The notes beneath the pieces are model-generated. The model was not told where the DNA came from. It saw only the letters and a list, made by a program, of their open reading frames with translations, and did no database searches. Shown in pieces: positions 1-8,441 of a stretch of DNA of 64,000 nt. Origin of the DNA: Candidatus Poribacteria bacterium (GTDB lineage Bacteria; Poribacteria; WGA-4E; WGA-3G); NCBI GenBank assembly GCA_026706025.1, contig JAPOZO010000095.1, forward strand, positions 1 to 64,000. Reading direction: 5' to 3'. The translations under genes and the position numbers were made by a program. Each line of letters begins with the position of its first letter. Within the stretch, counting starts at the first letter, position 1.

Positions 1-185
1 AGCAAACAGCATAACAGACTCTAAACAATTACCCAATTTATTTCTTAAACTTCATACGGGGTGCGGTTGCTGGCACACACCGTTTTCTATAGATATAGCA
101 CCCCTACGGGGTGGCAAGAACGTCTGAAAAACCTTATGGGAACGTTGAAAATTTGTGAGTCGCAATTTGGATTACATACTATGCT

Positions 186-235
186 AAATTGACACCTATG
201 GGGCGGTTTCCTAACCCCACCATAAGTGTCAATTT
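186..235. repeat. Palindromic dispersed repeat
   Basis: Ten-base arms AAATTGACAC (186-195) and GTGTCAATTT (226-235) are perfect inverted complements. Between them lies a GC-rich core of the form GGGGCGGTT...AACCCCACC. Related sequence recurs at 11571-11595 (right half, attached to a different REP-like hairpin) and at 11838-11875 (left half). These sequences therefore behave as modular repeat pieces rather than gene remnants. Confidence 0.7.
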
Positions 236-280
236 AAGAAAAATAATCGTCGCGACCCCCAGGTCCGGTAGGTTCGGAGT

Positions 281-336
281 GTAATACAAGGAATGGATTT
301 AGTCTGGGGTTAGACTAAATCCGTTCCTTGTATTAC
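281..336. repeat. Long inverted repeat, 25-bp arms
   Basis: Arms at 281-305 and 312-336 are complementary except at one position and enclose a 6-nt loop (GGGGTT). No T-tract follows on either strand, so it is not a standard intrinsic terminator. It begins exactly where a REP-like sequence (GTAG plus GTTCGG, 262-280) loses its right arm compared with the intact copy at 11627-11649. This suggests that the palindrome replaced or interrupted that repeat. Confidence 0.75.
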
Positions 337-432
337 ATTTCCATTCCTTACAACAGAAATCTTATCACAAAAATCATTGAATCACATAAATCACAGTTCA
401 GAATTAACACAAAGCATTACCCATTTATCAAT

Positions 433-677
433 CCCGTAGGTTGGGTTGAACGCATACTCCCAAAACTCTGAAAAGGAACACAACACTCAGACCACACCAG
501 AGACCGCACGCCAAACAGAAAAACGAGTGAAACCCAACGCCTTGGCGGTTTCCGGGCACTTGAGGGGCTGAAGTTGGGTTTCACTGCGTGTTTGGATGTA
601 TACGATGGCTGGTTGGATTTCAGGCTATTAGCACACCGACATATACCTTTTCAACACCGTTCTACCCAACCTACGGG
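433..677. mobile_element. RAYT-associated non-autonomous repeat element (copy A)
   Basis: A 245-bp element bounded by 20-bp terminal inverted repeats: CCCGTAGGTTGGGTTGAACG at 433-452 and its complement with one mismatch at 658-677. Inside is a perfect 12-bp inverted repeat (GTGAAACCCAAC at 527-538, GTTGGGTTTCAC at 573-584). The same ends bound the elements at 3887-4760 and 5421-6009 that flank a REP-associated transposase gene, so this copy is inferred to be mobilised in trans by that enzyme. No obvious target-site duplication is seen. Confidence 0.65.
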
Positions 678-680
678 AAC

Positions 681-765
681 TACAATCAGCATCTTATTTA
701 CCACCAGAGGTCTTATCAAAAAAATCAAAAAAATCAAAAAAATCACAGTTCAGAATCCAAAATCT
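681..765. repeat. Dispersed AT-rich repeat, copy near 681
   Basis: The stretch 'ACAATCAGCATCTTATTTACC' followed by tandem 'AAAATCAAA' units and 'ATCACAGTTCAGAAT' is closely matched at 11731-11815. Shorter relatives lie at 361-410 and 11903-11945. All are intergenic and sit next to REP-like sequences. The function is unknown. Confidence 0.6.
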
Positions 766-795
766 TTTAGCAAACGCACGCGCATAAAAACCAAT

Positions 796-825
796 TTGCG
801 CCACGCGACAGACCTGTGTTATAAT
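796..825 (+). promoter_or_regulatory. Predicted sigma-70-type promoter for the UPF0182 gene
   Basis: A -35-like TTGCGC (796-801) and a consensus -10 TATAAT (820-825) are separated by 18 nt. They lie just upstream of a strong ribosome-binding site (AGGAGG) and the ATG at 851, which would give a leader of about 20 nt. Confidence 0.55.
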
Positions 826-850
826 TAATGTATATAGGAGGCTTCTCACC

Positions 851-3800
851 ATGACAGCGAATCTCGCGATCGCACAATTAGTACTCAGCGCGCTCCTTGT
901 GAGCGTTACCTTTATCTGGGGCATCTTCCGCTACCGCCGCGGCGACTACTACCGACGGGATCGGCATAGTAGATTACAAGCCTATCTCCTCTGGAGCTTG
1001 AGTGGACTTCTCACAATCAGTACATTTTACCCATTGGCGTTCTTATATACAGAACATCTCTGGTATGAACACCTCGGTTACGCCGACGTGTTCTGGGGAC
1101 TCCATAAGATCCGTTGGGGGTTCTTCGCACTCTGTTTCATCGTTGCGGCAGGGTTTATGAACATCAACGCTGCGATTGCGAATATACTGTGTCCAGAATC
1201 GCGCGAGTTCCGACGCTGGACACATACCCAGACGTTCTCTTTCCATCGAACGGTCATCTGCATCACCATCGTGCTCGGGCTGCTGATGGCGACCCCGATG
1301 CTCCTGCTCGACGACATCGCGCTCCGGTATCTCCATCAACCTGAGAGTCCGGTTGCGGCGGTCGCCGGTGAAACGGATGTAGCAGTACCGGACGGCGAAC
1401 CCGGTACGGAAGCAGCACCTGCAGAAAATGGACACCACTTCGGGAAAGACCGGAATTTCTATCTGTTCAGCTACCCGATGCACAAATGGTTGAGCCTCTG
1501 GATACAGATACTGTTATGGGTGACATGCGCCGTTGTCGGGTTACTGTATAATTTCTACTACCGTCGGGATGCGCACACGATGGCGCGCGTGAAACGGCAC
1601 ATTATTTTCCACGGAACAGCACTCTGGCTGTTGTTGCTGCTCGTCAATGCCTGGGGGAGCCACGTGAATTTATGGGGCACGGTCTATAAGACACCACTGA
1701 CGTTGGAAATCTCATCGCTCCACGGTCTGTTTTATGTTGACTTCCACCGTCTGGCTGCGACGAAACTCTATTGCGGCGTGCTGATCGGCATCGCCATCGT
1801 TATTGTGTTTAATATCTTCTGGCGACGGCGGTTGTTGTGGTACGTGACCGCCGGGGCATGGGGACTCAGCTACGTCCTACTCCTCCACGTCTACCCGATC
1901 GGGATCTATCTCTGGGACGCACGGATCGACGTCATCGTTAAAGAAGAACCGTATCTCGCACAGCACATCAAAGACACACAGCGCGCTTTTGAACTCGATA
2001 CGATCCAGCGGGTGACCCAAGAGCAAACGCAAACCCCCGCAACACTCGAAACGATCACCGAGAATGAGGACATCAAAAAGAATATCCAAATCTGGGACCG
2101 GCGTGTGCTTCATGAGGCACTCCGCGAAAAACAGATTGTGCCACACTACAACTTCCACCGGTTCACAGATGTCGATAGATACAAGGTAAATGATGAGTAT
2201 CGCCAAGTACTGATCGCTGCACGCGAGGTCGATCCCGAATCCAATATTACGGGCTGGGAGCAGCTGAGACTCGAATACACACACGGCTATGGGGTCTGCA
2301 TGTCGCCGGTCAACGTTTTCGTTAAGGACGGTTATCCTGACTTCTGGGTCAGCGAGGTACCGATAGAAAGCAAATTCGGACTCACAGTCGAGCAGCCACA
2401 GATTTATTATGGCGAAATGACGCACAATTATGTGATCGTAAAGGCGGGACGGCAGGCAAACGGCACCAAGGATAACGTCGAAACGGCAAGCGTTCCCAGC
2501 AGTACGGATGTAGATGTCAACGCGAAAAAAATTGCTGAAGCGTTGGCACATACCTATGAAGACGGTACAGGCGGGATTCCGTTAGGCGGTTGGTTCCGAC
2601 GGCTCTGTTTCGCACTCCGATTCGATTTCTTTCGGGTCCTCCGGTCGGATCGGATTACACCCGAAAGCCGGATTATGTTCCGTCGGAAGATCGGCACCCG
2701 TCACGAGGAACGTCTTGTCTCAGATCGCGTCTCATATATCGCACCTTTCCTTAATTATGACCCCGACCCGTACATCGTGATTAACGACGGACAATTATAC
2801 TGGATCATCGACTTCTATGTGACGAGCCGGTATTACCCGAACTCGCAAATGTATATCGATGATACGGCACAGTTGACACCGGGAAGCGAATCATACGAAG
2901 AACCGGATTTCGATAAGTTCAACTACATCCGGAATTCGGGGGTCGCTGTCGTCAACGCTTACAGTGGTGCCGTGAATTTCTATGCTGTTAAGGAAGATGA
3001 AGAGGTGATGCAGGCTTATCAGCAGGCGTTCCCGGAACTCTTTAAAACCGTCACTGAGATGCCGGACGGCTTGGCAGCACATCTGCGATACCCAGATTAT
3101 CTGACACGGATTCAAGCCAAGATGTACGGGAATTATCACCAGAACGCCGCCGATTTCTATGAGCACCGGAACCGCTGGGCTATCCCGAAAGAGGCCTACT
3201 ACTCCTCAGAAGCAGATCAGGAGATGATGCCCTACTATACCATGCTCAAACTCCCGGGGTCGGATACCGTCGAATTCGTGAATATGATTCCGCTGACACC
3301 GCCGAAACGCGAAAAACGACTCAAGGCATGGCTCGTCGCCCGCTGCGATCCACCCCACTATGGCGAACGGCTCGTTTATATCCTGACGACCGATGTCGCG
3401 GGGCCCACGCAGGTTGAGGAGGACATCAACAAAGAGATTGGTCAATATCTCGTCGGTTGGGAGAAGGCGAGTGATGTCATTCGCGGCAATCTACTGATTA
3501 TCCCGATCGCGGACACGTTGTTTTATATTGAGCCGATCTATCTGCAAGCGAAGGAGCCGAAGCCGAAGAAGGGCGAGAAGGCAGAGATTGACGAAAATCA
3601 GCCACGGCGTCCGAAGTTGGAGATGGTTATCGTGAAGGCAGGCACCAGTGAACTCGGAACAGCGAAGACGTTTGACGCCGCGTTGGACGTGATCTTCTTA
3701 GGTGCACCCGTAAACGGTGAGCAGGCAGCGAATGGTGAGGCAGTGTTGACGGCGCGGGATGTCTTGCAGCAGATCCGCCAAGCAAATGAGAAGAGCAGCG

Positions 3801-3853
3801 CGGAGATGGATGAACTCTTCAAGCAGCTCGGCAACCTAATCGGAGATCGGTAG
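851..3853 (+). CDS. UPF0182 family (COG1615) integral membrane protein
   Basis: This 1000-residue protein has seven to eight hydrophobic segments in its first ~350 residues, followed by a large hydrophilic domain. The early 'LWYEHLGYADVFW' and many C-terminal blocks are characteristic of UPF0182: 'YTHGYGVCMSPVN' near residue 478, 'GGIPLGGWFRRLCFALRF', 'DPYIVINDGQLYWIIDFY', 'AHLRYPDYLTRIQAKMYGNYH', 'ARCDPPHYGERLVY' and 'VIRGNLLIIPIADTLFYIEP'. The length is typical of the family. The biochemical role of UPF0182 is not established, so only membrane location can be stated. The start is supported by AGGAGG 8-10 nt upstream and a TATAAT box. The gene stands alone between repeat-filled regions. Confidence 0.93.
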   Translation: MTANLAIAQLVLSALLVSVTFIWGIFRYRRGDYYRRDRHSRLQAYLLWSLSGLLTISTFYPLAFLYTEHLWYEHLGYADVFWGLHKIRWGFFALCFIVAAGFMNINAAIANILCPESREFRRWTHTQTFSFHRTVICITIVLGLLMATPMLLLDDIALRYLHQPESPVAAVAGETDVAVPDGEPGTEAAPAENGHHFGKDRNFYLFSYPMHKWLSLWIQILLWVTCAVVGLLYNFYYRRDAHTMARVKRHIIFHGTALWLLLLLVNAWGSHVNLWGTVYKTPLTLEISSLHGLFYVDFHRLAATKLYCGVLIGIAIVIVFNIFWRRRLLWYVTAGAWGLSYVLLLHVYPIGIYLWDARIDVIVKEEPYLAQHIKDTQRAFELDTIQRVTQEQTQTPATLETITENEDIKKNIQIWDRRVLHEALREKQIVPHYNFHRFTDVDRYKVNDEYRQVLIAAREVDPESNITGWEQLRLEYTHGYGVCMSPVNVFVKDGYPDFWVSEVPIESKFGLTVEQPQIYYGEMTHNYVIVKAGRQANGTKDNVETASVPSSTDVDVNAKKIAEALAHTYEDGTGGIPLGGWFRRLCFALRFDFFRVLRSDRITPESRIMFRRKIGTRHEERLVSDRVSYIAPFLNYDPDPYIVINDGQLYWIIDFYVTSRYYPNSQMYIDDTAQLTPGSESYEEPDFDKFNYIRNSGVAVVNAYSGAVNFYAVKEDEEVMQAYQQAFPELFKTVTEMPDGLAAHLRYPDYLTRIQAKMYGNYHQNAADFYEHRNRWAIPKEAYYSSEADQEMMPYYTMLKLPGSDTVEFVNMIPLTPPKREKRLKAWLVARCDPPHYGERLVYILTTDVAGPTQVEEDINKEIGQYLVGWEKASDVIRGNLLIIPIADTLFYIEPIYLQAKEPKPKKGEKAEIDENQPRRPKLEMVIVKAGTSELGTAKTFDAALDVIFLGAPVNGEQAANGEAVLTARDVLQQIRQANEKSSAEMDELFKQLGNLIGDR

Positions 3854-3886
3854 TCCCATCGGTTCGGTTGAAACGGACACCATAGT

Positions 3887-4760
3887 CCCGTAGGTGTTTT
3901 TGCTTGGGTGTTTCCCTTAGGTTGAACGGCGGGGACAAGTCAGAGGGTGATACCACATACACACATCAAAACCAATATAACCCTACATATACTCCGAAAC
4001 CCAGCGAAACCCAACTTCACACTGGAACAGGGTCAGAAACTTCACAGCAAAAGCGGTGGGTTTCAATCGATCTCTGGTAGCACTTGCCTCTCTGGAGAAA
4101 GTTATGTGCTTCCAATCCCGTAGGTTGGGTTGAACGGCGGTGAGAAGTCAAATGTTGATACCACATATACACATCAAAACTAATATAACCCAAGATATAC
4201 TCCGAAACCCAACTTCACGCTGGAACAGGGTCAGAAACTTCGCAGCAAAAGCGGTGGGTTTCAATCGATCTCTGGTAGCACTTGCCTCTCTGGAGAAAGT
4301 TATGTGCTTCCAATCCCGTAGGTTGGGTTGAACGGCGGTGAGAAGTCAAATGTTGATACCACATATACACATCAAAACTAATATAACCCAAGATATACTC
4401 CGAAACCCAACTTCACGCTGGAACAGGGTCAGAAACTTCGCAGCAAAAGCGGTGGGTTTCAATCGATCTCTGGTAGCACTTGCCTCTCTGGAGAAAGTTA
4501 TGTGCTTCCAATCCCGTAGGTTGGGTTGAACGGCGGTGAGAAGTCAGAGGGTGATACCACATATACACATCAAAACTAATATAACCCAAGATATACTCCG
4601 AAACCAAGCGAAACCCAACTTTACACTGGAACAGGGTCAGAAACTTCACAGCAAAAGCGGTGGGTTTCACTACATCTCTGGTAGCACTTGCCCCTCTGGA
4701 GAAAGTTATGTGCTTCTGTAATTGAGCCGGTCTCGGAGGCATCCGTTCTACCCAACCTAC
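3887..4760. mobile_element. RAYT-associated element with 198-bp tandem units (copy B)
   Basis: The element opens with a degenerate CCCGTAGG end near 3887 and closes with CGTTCTACCCAACCTAC (4744-4760). Internally a unit beginning TCCCGTAGGTTGGGTTGAAC repeats at 4116, 4314 and 4512 (period 198 bp), with a diverged unit before 4116. The units at 4116-4313 and 4314-4511 appear identical, pointing to recent tandem amplification. Each contains an inner inverted pair (GAAACCCAAC ... GTGGGTTTC). Open frames inside the units are identical copies without a ribosome-binding site and are not regarded as genes. The element directly abuts the 3' side of the RAYT gene. Confidence 0.8.
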
Positions 4761-4779
4761 AAGAAAAAAATAAAGAGGA

Positions 4780-5322
4780 CTACTCACTACCGATTTCCGG
4801 AGAAAATAAAACCTCATCTCCCGCGCCCCACATCTCATCATACAATCCAGCCCGAACATAACGATGAAAACTGGAGTATTCCCAATCCTTTGGGGCAGTT
4901 ACCAAACCGTGTTTGACCGGATTGTAATGGATGTACTCAACATGATTGGCAAAGTCTCGATCATCTCGAATCGTGCGCTCCCAAAACCTGCGCTGCCAAA
5001 ACGAACGTTCCCCTTTACCTTGACGTGACACCGAAATGATTCCATCGTCTTTGTCTTGGCAGTGACGGCTGAAATAACTTTTAATTACCCGCCATCGCAT
5101 GGAAAAGTTGTGATCATCTCCAGGTAAGGTCCAGATGCAATGGAGGTGATCAGGCAGCAGAACAATAGCATCAATCTCCATAGGATGTCGCTGTATCGTA
5201 TCCCGAAATGCCTGGCGTAGCAATTCGACGTTGTTTGGATTGCAGAGGAAAGGTCTACGGTTGTAGGTAACAACGGTGAAAAAATATGTTCCACCTTCAA
5301 TCTTTGTTCGACGATATCTCAT
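4780..5322 (-). CDS. REP-associated tyrosine transposase (RAYT, Y1 family)
   Basis: This 180-residue protein belongs to the TnpA_REP/Y1 transposase family. The N-terminal 'YRRTKIEGGTYFFTVVTYNRRPFL' is the family's opening strand. 'LLPDHLHCIWTLP' carries the His-hydrophobic-His (HUH) metal-binding motif. 'HVEYIHYNPVKHGLV' holds the catalytic tyrosine region. 'FWQRRFWERTIRDDRDF' is the usual linker. Such single-copy enzymes cut single-stranded REP/BIME hairpins next to a GTAG tetranucleotide. Here both sides of the gene carry inverted and tandem copies of a GTAG-containing repeat (3887-4760 and 5421-6009), which strongly suggests its own substrates. All key motifs are present, so it may be active. 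Confidence 0.92.
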   Translation of the reverse strand: MRYRRTKIEGGTYFFTVVTYNRRPFLCNPNNVELLRQAFRDTIQRHPMEIDAIVLLPDHLHCIWTLPGDDHNFSMRWRVIKSYFSRHCQDKDDGIISVSRQGKGERSFWQRRFWERTIRDDRDFANHVEYIHYNPVKHGLVTAPKDWEYSSFHRYVRAGLYDEMWGAGDEVLFSPEIGSE

Positions 5323-5420
5323 CTACGCCTCTCTTTTTAAGGTATGACGTTGGGTGCCTCTACATTTTCGGAATAGTATCCACACAACCCATTTCACCAT
5401 CAAAAAATTTCAACGCCATT

Positions 5421-6009
5421 CCCGTAGGTTGGGTTGAACCCATACCACAAAAAACCCTCAAAAACAACAGAAGATTAAATCCTGCCATACCTGCTATATC
5501 AAACAGAAACCCAGTGAAACCCAACGATTTCAATCCCGTAGGTTGGGTTGAACGGCGTTCAGAAGGCAGATAGTGATAGACCAGACACACAGGAAAATAA
5601 TATACCCCTATATACTCCTGAATGGAGTGAAACCCAACGATTTCAATCCCGTAGGTTGGGTTGAACGGCGTTCAGAAGGCAGATAGTGATAGACCAGACA
5701 CACAGGAAAATAATATACCCCTATATACTCCTGAATGGAGTGAAACCCAACGATTTCAATCCCGTAGGTTGGGTTGAACGGCGTTCAGAAGGCAGATAGT
5801 GATAGACCAGACACACAGGAAAATAATATACCCCAAGATATACTCCGAAACCCAGTGAAACCCAACTTTACACTGTCAGGGTCCCGAAAACTTCACAGCA
5901 AAAGCGTTGGGTTTCACTCGGGCTCTGGTAGCAGTTGCGTCTCTGGAGAAAGTTATGTTCTCCTGTAATTTAGCCGGTTTCGCAGGCATCCGTTCTACCC
6001 AACCTACGG
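5421..6009. mobile_element. RAYT-associated element with 113-bp tandem units (copy C)
   Basis: It begins with CCCGTAGGTTGGGTTGAAC at 5421 and ends with CGTTCTACCCAACCTACGGG at 5990-6009, the inverted-end pair seen in copy A. Units starting TCCCGTAGGTTGGGTTGAAC recur at 5534, 5647 and 5760 (period 113 bp). The final unit switches to the longer type related to copy B, ending in 'CTCTGGAGAAAGTTATGT'. Copies B and C are in the same orientation on either side of the RAYT gene. No coding potential is credited here. Confidence 0.8.
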
Positions 6010-6064
6010 GAAGTTTGACGACAAAATAATCGCACTTCTGACGACCCAATCATCAACAATCAAT

Positions 6065-6805
6065 TCATGATATAATCGCATCCCGGCGGAGCACTTCATA
6101 ATGCGGCGAACATGCCGCTAACACGGCTTCTAATTCCGTAGGAAACGGCTCCGATTTCGGACGGTACGGTGCGAACCCTGTACTCCGATGCACGTTGCCA
6201 TACCAATACGGCGCCCATACCCCGTCCGCAGGATTACCACCCGCTTCCCACGACAACATAGACGCATCAAAGCGTAAATCGAGCCGTTCACAGAGTTGGC
6301 GCAAGACACGCCGTGGTGCCTCCAAGAGCAATCGCGCATCAAGAATCGGCGGCGATTGTCCAGCAGCGCGCAACGACATAAGCAGATCGTGCTGCGTCTT
6401 GAGTCCAGTATCAGCCAGCGTCGGGAGCCCAATGACCTTCGCAAGCGAGGGGAGCATCTCTTTCGGGTCGCGGATGAGGAAGATGTTGAGGGTCCGTTCA
6501 AGGAAGCCGAGATCAATCTCGATGAGATGGTGCGCCATCTGTTTCATGAACAACACAGGTGCGTCGCAGGGACCGAGGATAACATCACGGACCACTTCGG
6601 TCGCGTCCGTTGCCATTGATGCGATGACTTCAGCGGTCGCCGGATGCGTGCTATCGGCAGCAGCTGCGCCGTATTTTGTATGGAGGTAATGTGCGTAGAG
6701 CGGTTCGTCAATGACCTGCGTATCGCTGCGTTGTGCGAAGGCATACATGAGTGCGGTCGAAACATTCCGAGGCCCCGACCAGAGGCAGATCCGTTTTGTT
6801 TGCAC
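6065..6805 (-). CDS. Sulfotransferase family protein
   Basis: This 246-residue protein has the 5'-phosphosulfate-binding loop 'LWSGPRNVSTALM' at residues 8-20 and a 3'-phosphate-binding block 'IFLIRDPKEMLPS' at 108-120. Both are hallmarks of PAPS-dependent sulfotransferase-fold proteins. The 'RNVSTALMYAFAQRSDTQVIDEPLY' context is typical of a bacterial branch annotated only as sulfotransferase family. The acceptor substrate cannot be read from sequence. The start is a GTG, without a strong ribosome-binding site. It is the last gene of a minus-strand series but is separated from lgt by a 170-bp heptamer repeat, so co-transcription is uncertain. Confidence 0.8.
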   Translation of the reverse strand: MQTKRICLWSGPRNVSTALMYAFAQRSDTQVIDEPLYAHYLHTKYGAAAADSTHPATAEVIASMATDATEVVRDVILGPCDAPVLFMKQMAHHLIEIDLGFLERTLNIFLIRDPKEMLPSLAKVIGLPTLADTGLKTQHDLLMSLRAAGQSPPILDARLLLEAPRRVLRQLCERLDLRFDASMLSWEAGGNPADGVWAPYWYGNVHRSTGFAPYRPKSEPFPTELEAVLAACSPHYEVLRRDAIIS

Positions 6806-6837
6806 GTTTTCTTTAACGTTCCTTTATATTAAGGTAT

Positions 6838-6977
6838 ATAGTTATCAGAGGAAATAGTTGTCAGTTTTCAGTACGGTTTTTTTTTCAAAAAAACCTTTCA
6901 GTTGTCAGTAAAGAGACCTTTTGCATTGTCCCAACCCTCTTTTAACTGACAACTGACAACTGACAACTGATAACTAA
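6838..6977. repeat. Heptanucleotide inverted-repeat element
   Basis: The block is built from 7-nt units of the CAGTTGT/ACTGACA type. The left part (ATAGTTATCAG...GTTGTCAG) is complementary to the right part, where ACTGACA units repeat and end in CTGATAACTA. A central GGTTTTTTTT..AAAAAAACC hairpin lies between them. It could fold into one long stem. Similar blocks lie at 9150-9249, 14402-14709, 16466-16612 and 28053-28225. No coding sequence is seen in it. Confidence 0.75.
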
Positions 6978-7799
6978 TTACCTTCTCCTGCGGCGTTTCC
7001 GTGGGGGCGGTGTCTGTTTAGTGGGCTCCGCTTCCGCTGCAACGGCTTCTACCACCGCCTCGACAGGCGGACGGGAGCGCGCCCAAAAAATCAAAACGAT
7101 GCCGACAATGAACGCGCCAATACTGAAAAGCTGCGCACCTGTCATCCATCCCAACACGCGTGGCGTGATCCGCCAGAACTCCGCAATAAATCGCTCCACA
7201 CCTAACAAGATTAGACTGCTACCAAACAGGACACCGGGAATGTCCTCCAACTTGCGACGCTGCGACCAGAGAATCCCGAAAAACGTGAAGGATATGAGCG
7301 TCTCATAGATAGGTGTCGGATGGACAGGGACATCCGTTGGGACAGTGCCGTTCGGGAACGCCATCGCCCAAGGGAGATCGGATGGGGGTCCATAGTCACC
7401 ATCACCAGCCAAAAGACAACCGATGCGACCGATCCCGTAGCCGAGAAGGAGCGTCGGACCGATAATATCAATCGTAGGGAGTGTCGGGTTCGGTGACCGG
7501 ACAACGACAATGAGGACACCGAGACAACCGCCGAGGAAACCGCCGTACCAGACCAACCCGCTCGTAGAGAAAATCTCGGCGAGTGTGATCCTGCCGTCTA
7601 AGAGTGCCGCATAGATTTTCGCACCGATAACCCCACCCATAGCCGCCGCGACGACGATAGTCCCTGCGAGTTCTGAAACAAAACCGCGCCGTTTCAGTTC
7701 GTGTTGGATCACAAAGGTAGACGTAATAAAGGCAGTCGCTAACATCAGCCCGTAGCTATGGATGCCGAAGGGACCGAAATCGTAGATCGTTGGATACAT
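6978..7799 (-). CDS. lgt: Prolipoprotein diacylglyceryl transferase Lgt
   Basis: Lgt transfers diacylglycerol from phosphatidylglycerol to the lipobox cysteine of prolipoproteins in the inner membrane. This is the first step in maturing the several lipoproteins seen in this window. The 273-residue protein shows the family blocks 'IHSYGLML' (13-20), 'SGLVWYGGFLGG' (80-91) and 'GYGIGRIGCLLAGDGDYG' (120-137). The last is the Lgt signature in its Cys-Leu-Leu-Ala-Gly-Asp form rather than the enterobacterial Asn-Phe-x-Asn-x-Glu form. Seven hydrophobic segments are apparent. The C-terminus is a very basic tail (PPPRKRRRRR). It lies 19 nt downstream of the small coiled-coil protein gene and may share its transcript. 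Confidence 0.93.
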   Translation of the reverse strand: MYPTIYDFGPFGIHSYGLMLATAFITSTFVIQHELKRRGFVSELAGTIVVAAAMGGVIGAKIYAALLDGRITLAEIFSTSGLVWYGGFLGGCLGVLIVVVRSPNPTLPTIDIIGPTLLLGYGIGRIGCLLAGDGDYGPPSDLPWAMAFPNGTVPTDVPVHPTPIYETLISFTFFGILWSQRRKLEDIPGVLFGSSLILLGVERFIAEFWRITPRVLGWMTGAQLFSIGAFIVGIVLIFWARSRPPVEAVVEAVAAEAEPTKQTPPPRKRRRRR

Positions 7800-7818
7800 A
7801 GATATTTATTCCGTTAAG

Positions 7819-8292
7819 TTACGGGTTTACAATCCGCTGCTGCTTCAGTGTTTCTACTTCCTGTGTGAGTATCTCAACCTGTCTTTCGAGGGAGCGATCC
7901 CTTCCACTCCGCCATGTCACGATGAGTTGCGGGATCGCAATCGCCCCGACAATGAGCGCGATCAAGGCATACACCATATATGTCAGGAATTCCATCTGTT
8001 TTTGGACGCTATCCACTTCGATGTTGACGCTGTTCATTCTGACGTCAATATGCTCTTTCATGCGCTTCTCGGAATTAGCAATATCTTCTTTGAGTTCCTT
8101 TTTGACTGAGGCAATATCTTCTTTGAGTTCCTTTCTGAGTGCACTGATATCCGCTTTGACTTCCGCTTTAATACGGTTTTCGGCATCATTAACAATCAAG
8201 CGGATTTTATTCAGATCCGCCTCCGTTAGCGCACCAAGCGCAGGCAGCGTGATTACATAAAAGAGTATGGAGAAAAAAATGATAGTTTTCAT
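7819..8292 (-). CDS. Small membrane protein with coiled coil
   Basis: This 157-residue protein is not recognised as a named family. It has an N-terminal signal sequence (about 1-21, ending in 'LPALGA') and a long charged heptad-like segment (about 25-100) with the internal repeat 'LKEDIASVKKELKEDIANSEKRMKEHI'. One transmembrane helix follows ('YMVYALIALIVGAIAIPQLIV', about 105-126), and then a second short coiled coil to the end. The topology suggests a periplasmic coiled coil anchored in the inner membrane. It lies directly upstream of lgt on the same strand, with a MITE-like repeat just 5' of it. The function is unknown. Confidence 0.75.
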   Translation of the reverse strand: MKTIIFFSILFYVITLPALGALTEADLNKIRLIVNDAENRIKAEVKADISALRKELKEDIASVKKELKEDIANSEKRMKEHIDVRMNSVNIEVDSVQKQMEFLTYMVYALIALIVGAIAIPQLIVTWRSGRDRSLERQVEILTQEVETLKQQRIVNP

Positions 8293-8310
8293 GGCGTATC
8301 TCTCTAAAAT

Positions 8311-8433
8311 TAGGACTTACGCATGCTGCTCTTTTGTAGCATAGGCTGTTAGCCTGTGCCAAGAGAACATCTGCGTTTTTTCCAAACTCCCCACTTAACA
8401 GGAACCGCTAAAATCAAAATTGCGTAAGTCCTA
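8311..8433. mobile_element. MITE-like element with 13-bp perfect terminal inverted repeats
   Basis: TAGGACTTACGCA (8311-8323) and TGCGTAAGTCCTA (8421-8433) are perfect inverted complements bounding 123 bp with no coding capacity. Both ends carry a TA dinucleotide, compatible with TA-targeting transposases of the IS630/Tc1 type. An internal hairpin (AGGCT GTT AGCCT) is present. No matching transposase is in the window, so mobilisation in trans is inferred. Confidence 0.75.
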
Positions 8434-8441
8434 TAAAATAT

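Larger units (their letters stand above)
1..432. other. Gene-free repeat-rich region
   Basis: I see no credible coding sequence here. The stretch carries fragments of several dispersed repeat families that recur elsewhere in the window. These are a palindromic repeat at 186-235, a truncated GTAG-hairpin at 262-280, a long inverted repeat at 281-336, and an AT-rich repeat around 361-410 built on 'ATCACAAAAATCA' and 'CACAGTTCAGAA', which also occurs near 711-760 and 11762-11945. Short open frames in this area lack ribosome-binding sites and recognisable protein features. Confidence 0.7.

Noticed and set aside
281-336. Rho-independent terminator
   Set aside because: There is no T-tract on either side and no gene upstream within reach.
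574-828. 84-residue open frame before UPF0182
   Set aside because: It runs through a repeat element and its poly-Lys/Ile end comes from the AT-rich repeat.
1877-2551. 224-residue open frame antisense to UPF0182
   Set aside because: It lies fully inside a well-supported family gene and has no recognisable features.
4140-4529. Two identical 63-residue open frames
   Set aside because: They are translations of identical 198-bp repeat units, with no ribosome-binding site or known domain.
4116-5873. Possible CRISPR array
   Set aside because: Units are 198 or 113 bp and repeat as a whole. There is no short repeat with unique spacers and no cas gene.
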